A program made the translations under genes and the position numbers. The notes beneath the pieces were generated by a model, which had not been told where the DNA came from, searched no databases, and saw only the letters and a list, made by a program, of their open reading frames with translations. 55,000 bases of DNA from Chromera velia (lineage: Eukaryota; Sar; Chromeraceae): NCBI GenBank assembly GCA_018398765.1, contig JAHBMJ010000399.1, positions 1 through 55,000 on the forward strand, given 5' to 3'. Shown piece by piece: positions 46,462-55,000 of this stretch (position 1 is its first letter; each line of letters starts with the position of its first letter).

Positions 46462-47306
46462 TCTCTTCCTGGCCCAGTGAGACCTCATCGGGCATGCCGT
46501 TGCCGACTCTGCGTCATTCAAGTGAGCACTCATTCCCGTCTTCATTCATTCATTCATTCATTCATTCATTTGCTGAGAGTCAGATACAGAGAGGAAAATC
46601 GCAACATTGACTTGGTGCTTCAAGTTCCGGTGGGGGGCTTCGATAAAAAAACAGAAAAAGACAACAGAACTTCCGTTTCTCTTTCTGGAGTCCAGTTCTG
46701 ATTCTGGCAGAAGAACAACATACTCTCGATGACTCTTTGACGAGCAGAAAAAAGTTTCGTGCTCCTTCGTGCATCCGGTTTCCTTTTGGTGTTTCATTTT
46801 CTGTTTTACCCTCCCTTTCTGTTGGCATGCATTCATAAATGCATGCTCCACTGACCTCTCGGACTCCAGCCGATCAGGTGTGTACTCAGCCGCTGCGGGG
46901 TCCTGGTCCTCTCTCGACACCGTCACTGAGACCACCTTGCTCGTGGGAGGGACGGAATAGGCGAGGCCGACGGAATTCTCAACTTCTGAGAGGGTCACGG
47001 GCTCCAGACTCGGTGTGTCCTCCTCACCTCCTTCGCCTGCGTCTTCCTGCAGGCAGGCAGCTAGGTAGGCAGAGTCCGTTCATGCAGGCGATCCTTCAAA
47101 GGGTTTTATTAGAATTAGAAAGGGCAACGCCATGCTTGACGTTAACTTCAAGGAAGAAAGCTGAAGGGTCTTTTGTAAAGACGAGTCCAGACCCACCCGC
47201 GGCCTCTTGTGGAACCAAAGCGACAGATGGTATGCGACAGAAACACACAAAATCTCGCCCTCGCAGTCATTGCAGTCAAAAACAAAATCCCGCCCGTGCG
47301 TACACG

Positions 47307-47343
<37 letters not shown>

Positions 47344-47415
47344 GCAGGGACACAGACACACACGGGGACACAGATACACCCCTAGACACCTAAACAGACA
47401 CATACACACGCACAC

Positions 47416-47481
<66 letters not shown>

Positions 47482-50023
47482 AGAGGTTCATTCAGTGACC
47501 CACCGTGAAGGCTGCCGGGCTGGCCCCCCTGTCCTCCTCCTTCTCCCTCTGCTTCTCCAATTCCCTCTCGTCCCACGCTGTCCATGGCAGTCGCCTGTCT
47601 CTGTCTCCCCACTCCTGGCTGTTTCTCTCTCTGTCGCCCTCCTCCTCCACCTTCAGCTGGGCTCCAGGCAGGAAGACTCTGCAGAGGCACGTACAAGCAG
47701 ATAGAACGAGAACGGAACGGACAGCAGTGTGCAGGAAGAGGAAGTGCGATAACGGAGCACTAAAAGAAAAAGAAAGCCTCTCCGCAGCAGGAGAAATCAA
47801 ATGAGGACAGCGTGGTCATTTCCCGGCTCTTCACACAGAGCGGCTGTATAAGAAAAGGGCTACAAAAAAACAGGGCGGGCAAGTCTCCGCTTCTGAGAGA
47901 CAAGAGAGAGAGAGAAACACGGAGACGTCTGTGCATGCATAGGCGGTAAGAGAGGAGAACAAGGGGACGCAACGAAGGAATGGGGGACCGAGAAGATAAA
48001 GAAAGAAACTGACGCCGCGGCGCCCTTCGAGAAATTTTCGTTTCCCGCACCCATGTCTGTCTGCACACACATTCGAATACAACACAATATATGCTGAGAC
48101 ACACCTGCATGCATAAATGCAGAAGCAAGTAGACATATGCGTATGCAATACGCAATAAGTAAAATACTCACAAAGACACAAACACTGATTCGTTTTCTCA
48201 CACATTCACTTTCTTTCTCTTTCTCTCTCTGTGCCTGTGTCTCTCTCCTTCTCCCTCCCTCCCTCCTCTCTCTTTCTCTCCCCCACACATACATACACAC
48301 ATACACACACAAACACATACACAAGATTGATTCACTGTCGCATTCTTCTTCCAGATCACCCCTTGAGTCGAAAGTTCAAGTTGCTTTTGTTCTTTTTTTT
48401 TGTCTTTCTTCCTTCCCTTTTTTTCCTCTTTGTTTGTGTCTTTCTTTCTTTCTTTCGTTCTTGCTTTCTTTCTTTCTTCCTTGCTTCCTTCCTTCCTTCC
48501 TTCCTGTCTCTCTCTCTGTCTTTCTCTTTCTCCCTCTTTCTCTCTTCTTCCTTTTCTTTCTCTTTTTCTTTCCTTCTTGCATTCCCTCCCTCACTCCTTC
48601 CCTTTTCCCCTCCTTCCTTCCTTCCTTCCTTCCTTCATTTTTTGTTTTGTTTCTGCAGTAGCAGCTGCATCGGTGCTTGAGACGCTGTCTGTTGACAGAC
48701 AAAATTGGAAAGAGTACTTAAACATTTGAGGGGAGTGCCTGGAAAGATGTCGGGGAAGAAACCAACCCACCGACTTACCTGCATTTTTTTTGCGGTCTGA
48801 GCCTGCGCAATAACGTTCTCGTACTGCTTCATTTGGAGCTGCCCGTTCTGCACCCGTTGTTGCAGCAGTGCCCTCTGCTGGGCGAGGAGGTCGCTGTACT
48901 GCGCCTGCTGCTGCTGCAGGGCTGCAGAGACCATCTGCAGTTGGGCCTCTATCGAGGCGTCGTAGGGAGAGCCCGAGACAGACTGCTGGGGCTGGGCGGG
49001 AGAGGGGGACGCTGAAGCCTGAGGGGGTGTCTGCATCTGCATTTGCATTTGCATCGGGGGCATGCCGTTCGGGGTTGTGGGCATCGTTAGGGGAGGGGAC
49101 TGTGCCTGTGCCTGCATGGAGGGGACCTGGGGGGTCTGCATAGGCGAGGCGGCGCGCCTGCAAACAGAGAGGGGACAGGGGGAGGGAGGGGGAAGAGCTT
49201 CTTTGATGGTGTCTGGCCATAAGTCGATGGTGAACAACATGAGCATACGTGCATCGATCTCTGAAAAGAGTGGTGAGAAGAAAGTACGCTCATCCTTTTT
49301 CCGTCTTTATCCTGTGCCGTCTGCATGTCAGACTGCTGCAGTCCTTGGCGCATTTTTATTTGCATGCCCATATGAATTTTTGTCATACAATTTGAAATGA
49401 ATAGTAAGGTATACTTCGGTGGACTGTTCGCCACGCGCAGTCACTTGTGCGTTATCGAACAAAGAACTCCCTTACATGCGCTTTTAGTATGTCTGATGTT
49501 ACTGACAAGATAGTGTACTCACTCATTGGCAGAGGGCAGAATGACGACATCGGATTCCTCCATGGCAGAGGAGGGAGACGAGGAGGGACTTGGAGGTCTC
49601 TCTTGTTCTCCTGTCTGGGAGAGTGCGGTGGCTGTGGAGACGGCAGGTGATCCCACTATCTCGGCGTTCTGCTGTGTGGTTGCTGTGGGGGGTGTCAGTG
49701 AGAGCCTCTCCCTCTCCCTCTCTCTTGCCTGAAGTGAATTTGCCTTTGCTCTCTTCAAACGCTCTCTTCTGTGACTGCTCCTCCATAGAGGCCTGCAGGA
49801 ATGCATGCAGGGGTGCAAAGAGAAAGACAGGCAAGAAATGTCCTTCAGCAGGCCTCTATCCTTTGATCGGGAAGAAATTCGCAAACTTTTGTGCCCAAGA
49901 CACAGGCGGCTGAGTGTGTGCAGAGAGACGCACAGACAGGAAGGGAGGCAAGAATTAGGGCTGCATGGCAGAAAAGGCGGGCCCGAAGGGGGACAGGGAG
50001 AGACACATGCGCATGCGGGCGCT

Positions 50024-50054
<31 letters not shown>

Positions 50055-50074
50055 ACACAGAGAGAGAGAGAGAG

Positions 50075-50123
<49 letters not shown>

Positions 50124-51664
50124 AAGAAANGGGGGGGAAGGGAGGAAGGAAGGAAGGCAGGCAGGCAGGCAGGCAGGCAGAAAACGTACACTTTGAGTTC
50201 TGTCCCTTCGTGTCCTTCCCTCTGTCCAGCCCCTCTCTCTGCATTCTGCTGCTGTCTTGACACAAAAGCTGTAGCTGCAATCCTCCCCTCGTTCCTCAAT
50301 TGCAGTCTCGCCAGAGAGTTACTCTGAGGAGGGGGGGAAGAGGAGGAGACGCCCTCGGCAGGTGGTTGGGAGACTGTGCCGGTGGAGGGCAACTCAGGTC
50401 TGCAGGGAGGGGCGGAAAAGACGGTGGGTCAATCAGATGGGATGAGAATCAGGTGATGGTGATAATGAACAATAGAAAATTTGCAGCCAAGGGGAAGTAA
50501 GCACAAGGAAACGCACTTTCGTAGACTTACAAAAAGAAAGATAGACAGACGTGCAGCTAGACAGAGACATCTGCAGAGATTAAGTGGTCTACTGGGAGAG
50601 CGAATGAGAACGTCGGGAAGTACGTCGGGACCTTATCAGGGAAGTGAGAGAACAAGTCACTGACTGACGGACCGACTGACTGACTGACTGACTGACTGAC
50701 TGACTGACGGACCGACTGACTGACTGACTGACTGAGTGAGTGAGTGACTGACTGACTGACTGACGGACCGACTGACTGACTGACTGACTGACTGACTGGC
50801 TTACTGACTGACTGACTGACTGACTGACTGACTGGCTGACTGACTAACAGATAAAGGGGCGCTCCAAAAAGACAGACAGACAGACAGACAGACAGACTAT
50901 ATCGTCGTTTCAGACAGACAGACAGACAGACAGACAAAGAGGCAGTCAAACAAAGACAAAAAGGACACCACCAAACCGACTAACAGGGGTATTTGCAGGA
51001 GGACTGTTCCGGGGCCTGCGAGCAGAGAGAGAAAAACAGATGCATGCATCAACTGACAGTCACAGGCAGACTGTATGTCAGACAGAAAGACTCCCTGTTA
51101 TCTAATCGTTTCTTACGGACGGACTGTATGACTTACTTTTTTTGCCCCTTTTTCACACATGGTTAGACTGGCAGGCAGGCAGACACGCAGACATGCTGAC
51201 AAATAGACGGATAGGCAGGCAGGTAGGAAGGCAGGCAGGCAGACAGGCAGAGGGAAGAAGGGTGAACCCCGACCAACGCATAGCTTAATATACAGGGGAA
51301 ACAGAAGAAGGAAACGAAAAGGTTCTCAATGCGTGATCCTCTTTCTTTTTTCTATGCAGCATTAGGTATGTGTGCGTGCTCGCATCGCCGCATGCATGCA
51401 TATACAAATATATGCATGAACGGAGAGTGTAAAGGGAATTAAGCCCCCGAACATGCTTCGCGATGTCTGAAGGCCTGTATGCATCTCTGCATCATGTAGT
51501 CCTTTTGATTCTGTCTGTTGGTCTCACTGCGGATATTCACATTTGCTGCCTCGTACCATGCCACGCTTACCGTTTGTCTCTTCCCGAGGGGCCCCGAAGA
51601 CGGCCTGGAAGAGCAGGAGCCCGGCAAGAAGGACCAGCAGCACACGGGGAGCTCCTGGCAACAA

Positions 51665-51670
<6 letters not shown>
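46462..51670 (-). CDS. Unrecognised secreted or membrane protein, Met/Pro/Gln-rich with coiled coil
   Basis: Exons with matching phases: 51670-51571, 51015-50985, 50399-50192, 49792-49729, 49682-49523, 49157-48779, 48060-48014, 47678-47504, 47046-46856, and perhaps 46509-46462; about 516 residues to 46856. The ATG at 51670 opens a clear signal peptide ([26 protein letters not shown], then APREETN). It is followed by Pro/Ser/Gln sequence, [18 protein letters not shown], a (MQ)n-rich stretch ([14 protein letters not shown]), a Gln-rich coiled coil ([18 protein letters not shown] and onward), and an acidic, Glu-rich end. Introns include a 46-nt GC-AG intron (49728-49683). The C-terminus is unresolved: alternative readings after 46130 give either a short hydrophobic tail or [18 protein letters not shown], which could be a membrane anchor. 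No family recognised. Confidence 0.6.
47305..47475 (-). repeat. (CT)n(GT)n tract in intron of the minus gene
   Basis: Plus-strand (CA)n with variants then (GA)n; in the sense of the gene it is (CT)n(GT)n within the intron between exons 47678-47504 and 47046-46856. Confidence 0.9.
48388..48656. repeat. Polypyrimidine (CTTT)n/(CCTT)n tract
   Basis: About 270 bp almost free of purines on the plus strand, inside the intron between exons 49157-48779 and 48060-48014 of the minus gene. Confidence 0.9.
50024..50180 (-). repeat. (CT)n(GT)n tract with one ambiguous base
   Basis: Plus-strand (CA)n, (GA)n, (GAAA)n and (GGCA)n. Position 50130 is N, the only ambiguous base I noticed in the window, so the repeat length here is probably not reliable. 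It lies in the intron between exons 50399-50192 and 49792-49729. Confidence 0.9.
50655..50940 (-). repeat. (GTCA)n and (GTCT)n tetranucleotide arrays
   Basis: Plus strand GACT repeats with GACGGACC interruptions (50655-50846), then GACA repeats (50868-50936). On the sense strand of the minus gene the first array reads GTCAGTCAGTC, the same string used as a 5' splice site elsewhere in the window, and it follows about 140 nt after the donor at 50984. Confidence 0.92.
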
Positions 51671-51711
<41 letters not shown>

Positions 51712-52080
51712 GTATGTGTGTGTGTGTGCGCGTGTGTACCTGTCCGACGAATGTATCACTGGTATCAATGTGCTGGCGTCCAGTCAGTTGAACTTTTTCC
51801 ACTCGAAAGGAAAAAGAAAAACGAATACAAAATGACCGAAGTTACTGGTGCATGTCAGGCTGAGGAGCGGTCCTTGCTGAGGGATGTCCGTTTTCGGCTT
51901 GTACGGGAGAACGGATTGCCAAGCAGTCGCTGCATCGAAACGTGAAAAATCAAGGATCGAGGTCTTTGTAGTTAATACATGCATGTATGAATATCGTGTC
52001 TGCATGCGCATGTATGAATATCGTGTCTGCATGCGTGCCCGTGAATTTTGTATCGGTATTAAAATACCCTGGGACACATA
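51671..52080. other. Upstream region of the minus signal-peptide gene
   Basis: Starts with (CT)n(GT)n at 51671-51735, directly upstream of the ATG at 51670 (it reads (AC)n(AG)n in gene sense). No other supported feature. A 22-bp TGCATGYATGAATATCGTG-type duplication occurs at about 51980 and 52008. Confidence 0.5.
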
Positions 52081-52084
52081 TTTG

Positions 52085-52680
52085 CGTTTTTGTTTTTTTC
52101 TTTCAAAACACCTTGGGAAAAATTCAATGCACATTTGCGTTTTTGGTTTTTTCTTTCAAAACACCTAGGGAAAAATTCAATGCACATTTGCGTTTTTGGT
52201 TTTTTCTTTCAAAACACCTTGGGAAAAATTCAATGTACATTTGCGTTTTTGGTTTTTTCTTTCAAAACACCTTGGGAAAAATTCAATGCACATTTGCGTT
52301 TTTAGTTTTTTCTTTCAAAACACCTTGGGAAAAATTCAATGCACATTTGCGTTTTTGGTTTTTTCTTTTAAAACACCTTGAGAAAAATTTGATGCACATT
52401 TACGTTTTTAGTTTTTTTTTTTTTTCAAAACACCTTGGAAAAAATTCAATGCACATTTGCGTTTTTGTTTATGCACATTTGTGTTTTTGGTTTTTTCTTT
52501 CAAAACACCTTGGGAAAAATTCAATGCACATTTACGTTTTTGGTTTTTTCTTTCAAAACACCTTGGTAAAAATTTGATGCACATTTACGTTTTTAGTTTT
52601 TCTTTTTTCAAAACACCTTAGTAAAAATTTGATGCACATTTGCGTTCTTGGTTTCTTCTTTCAAAACACCTAAGGAAAAA
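52085..52680. repeat. 53-bp minisatellite, about 11 copies
   Basis: Unit pattern: CACATTTGCGTTTTTGG, a T-run, CTTTCAAAACACCTTGGG, AAAAATTCAATG. Copies toward the right end are more diverged and vary in T-run length. The ORF reading FKTPWEKFNAHLRFW across it is a repeat artefact. Confidence 0.93.
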
Positions 52681-52687
52681 TTCAAAT

Positions 52688-52990
52688 CAGGTCCTTTTTA
52701 CGTTTGTGGCCTTTGAGTTTTCAAGTTTACCAGCATGCAATCAGGCCTTTTTTACGTTTGTGGACTTTAAGTTTTTCAATTTTACCAATATACAATCAGG
52801 TTTTTTTTTGCGTTTGTGGACTTTGAGTTTTTCAATTTTGCCAATATGCAATCAGGTCGTTTTTACATTTGTGGACTTTAAGTTTTTCAAGTTTACCAAT
52901 ATGCAATCAAGTTTTTTTTACGTTTGTGAACTTTGAGTTTTTTAATTTTGCCAGTATGCAATCAGGTCTTTTTTGCGTTTGTGGACTTTG
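52688..52990. repeat. About 56-bp minisatellite, about 6 copies
   Basis: Unit pattern: CAATCAGGTCTTTTTTACG, TTTGTGGACTTTGAGTTTTT, CAATTTTACCAATATG. It abuts the 53-bp array and shares a T-run followed by (A/G)CGTTTGTGG-like sequence, so the two may have a common origin. Confidence 0.88.
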
Positions 52991-55000
52991 TATGGTGTTA
53001 TTCCTCTCTCCCATACACACAGAGTAAAAAGGTAACTTGGCATAGGTAGGTAAGAAGGGTTAAATAATAAGGTAACTTGGAATTTCCTATTCCCGGAGAA
53101 GAAACAATAATGGGTATCATTATTCTTTTATCATTATTAGTATTAACATGTATAGATATAATATAAAAACACTTGAACAACTGTTGTTTGGGGCTAGGCT
53201 TGGGATGTTGCATAGGTATTACACAATGCAGACGTATTATTCAAAAAAACTAGGTTTAAAAAAAAAAAAGAAAATCAAAAATCACTTTTAAACAATCACT
53301 TTTTTGGGGGGGGGAGCCTAGCTGCCAGTGCATAGCAGATTGTTTTTCTAAACGAATCATCCAGATAAATAGATTCATAAAGAACTTGAACAAACCAGCA
53401 TGCAAGAACAGCCAGAAAGCCTCGCGGTCAAAATTGGAAGACATAAATTCATCTCCTCTGTATCTTCTATTCCTCTTTAACATTTTTTAAGCGATCGGAG
53501 ACACGCAGATGAAGAACCCTGTGTATACACATCAATCGTGCATCACTCGAAAACGGAGAACAAAACAACGACCGAAAACAACAGATCAACGGTGACCTCT
53601 CTTGTACGATGTTGATCGATCTTAGTTGATGCACCGCTGTCGGTTCGCATTAATTTGCTACAAAAAGAAAAACCTAGCTCTGGAAGTTCAACGCGCATGC
53701 AAAAGAAACGGAAGCGTGCGGAACCCAGACAAGATGCACACATAGAGATAGCAAAAAGGCAAACATGTGGCATCCTGAGGCCGGTTGAAGAAAGAAAGAA
53801 GAAAAGAAAACAAAAAGACCAAGTGTGTCTCAGACGGTCAGGAGAACGCTGTGCAAGTCGAAACACGCCCATGCACAGACCCACTCCACGTACGCACAAA
53901 TATCCAATCCCCAGTTGCTCACACTTAATTCCCGACGGGCCTGCATGCATCCATGCGTCCCTGTGTGTCGATGGGGATGCATGCATGCGGATGGTGCAGT
54001 TGACAATGTATACAGCTGTATGCACCTTCACCCTGATATGTCCTGCTGGGTTGCATACACTTGCATACACTGGAGCTAACAGAAAAGAAGACTGCATGCC
54101 AAGACATTCGACTGGAATGCATTTCTTTGTCTGCTAGCTCACGATGCCCGCCCGCACATGCAGTCCGCATGCATTGATCGATCGATCGACACGTGAGCAG
54201 GCTTGCAAGGTCAACGCGTCCGGGACCGCCAGCAGTCGATCGAAGGAGGAACCTCAGTGCGCAGACCACAAAAGAAAACAGACAGAGAGGAAAGACGACC
54301 TTTGGGGAGGCAACACACAAGAAGAATTGCAGTGAGGAAATCGTGATGGAAAAATGGAGCAGACATGGCGGCGAGTGCGGATCGGTCAAGGCAGAAAAAA
54401 TGAGGAACCTGAGACGCACTGAAAGAGGAGTCCCAATTAAGCTCCGCTGCCTCCTTTCGACCCGTTGTTCGCTTCCATGCCTGCAATCACCAATTTCTCT
54501 CTTCTTGTCCTGCAGCGCCGTGACTCCCTCTGTATTTATACGCACTCTCTTCCTAGACACACATTGGAAAAAAGGTGCGGGACAGTTGCCCAATGTTGTT
54601 GTGACGATGGGCAGGAGAAAGCGAAAGGAAATAAAAAACAAGTTAGAGGGAAAGGTCTGGCGACGTCAGTCTGCATGCTGACCGGTGAAGAGACAGAAAA
54701 AATGGGGAACCAGGGACGCACTCAAAAAAGAGTCCCAAGCACCACTGCCTCCTTCCGACTGATCATTCAATGCCTCCAATGACCACCATCCCAACCCCCC
54801 AATATGTTCTTATTCTCTCAAAGCCAAACCTCCCACCTACAGCCGCTCTCTTCCCATAATGACGTTGGAAGAAACGTACACAGGATGGGGCCAAAAGCAG
54901 AAACATGGGTAAAGCACATGCATATAAAGATAGGAAATATGTCAAGATGCGCATATAGACTCTCAGGTGGCAAAAAGGCAAACACGTGGCATCTTGACGC
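52991..55000. other. Gene-poor right end with dispersed duplications
   Basis: 52991-53480 is AT-rich. From 53500 the GC content rises, with several TGCATGCA palindromes (53940-53990). A roughly 50-bp block with GCAAAAAGGCAAACAYGTGG occurs at 53724-53780 and again at 54945-55000 (cut by the window end). A diverged duplication of roughly 90 bp links 54395-54495 and 54698-54785. Long ORFs here show no protein-like features. Confidence 0.5.

Noticed and set aside
46027-46701. ORFs rich in His-Thr repeats
   Set aside because: Translation of a CA-rich microsatellite; no protein-like sequence outside it.
50557-50949. ORF reading (VSQS)n
   Set aside because: Translation of the GTCA tetranucleotide array in an intron.
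52085-52990. Repeat protein FKTPWEKFNAHLRFW
   Set aside because: 53-bp and 56-bp minisatellites in AT-rich DNA with T-run length changes; no splice or start context.
53925-54641. 238-codon minus-strand ORF
   Set aside because: No domain, no splice context, mixed low-complexity hydrophobic sequence from pyrimidine-rich DNA; likely chance.

Overview
This is a eukaryotic nuclear window. It has spliced genes with many short exons, GT-AG introns (and one probable GC-AG intron), long simple-sequence tracts inside introns, and AT-rich gene-poor islands. The gene content (a six-helix membrane cyclic-nucleotide phosphodiesterase of the kind known from alveolates, a Golgi CASP protein, a caspase-like/ankyrin protein) and the abundance of microsatellites and GCATGC palindromes fit a photosynthetic alveolate such as a chromerid alga. 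That placement is an inference from gene style, not from a marker gene. I found no rRNA, tRNA, CRISPR or organelle genes.

Layout. (1) 109-8031, plus: a CASP-family Golgi coiled-coil protein, possibly 5'-truncated by the window edge, in 13 exons whose reading frames join exactly. (2) 8339-8882: a 524-bp MITE-like element with inverted ends and a 10-bp target duplication, in an AT-rich spacer. (3) 9871-17041, plus: a complete class I cyclic-nucleotide phosphodiesterase with six N-terminal membrane helices, 11 exons, about 1039 residues. (4) 21499-18555, minus: a caspase-like p20 domain joined by a phase-0 intron to an ankyrin-repeat region that carries one apparent frameshift and one questionable 44-nt intron. 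(5) 23084-26950, plus: an unrecognised Ser/Pro/Gly-rich protein of about 1053 residues with a 2.3-kb last exon. (6) about 31783-40497, plus: an unrecognised large protein with hexapeptide and 36-residue repeats; the last six exons join in frame. (7) about 43456-42923, minus: a decayed piece of a non-LTR retrotransposon C-terminus. (8) 51670 to about 46856 or lower, minus: an unrecognised protein with an N-terminal signal peptide, a Met/Pro/Gln-rich middle and a coiled coil, including 31-nt and 47-nt microexons. (9) 52085-52990: two adjacent minisatellites.

The genes do not form an obvious pathway. The striking theme is the relation between tandem repeats and splicing. In the CASP gene, separate tandem arrays have multiplied a 3' splice site (11 x 61 bp), a 5' splice site (5 x 34 bp) and a whole exon-end/intron unit (3 x 105 bp, with a 13-bp hairpin). 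Across the window, 5' splice sites are often GTCGGT or GTCAGT embedded in tetranucleotide repeats, and (CT)n(GT)n tracts lie in sense orientation directly before 3' splice sites on both strands.
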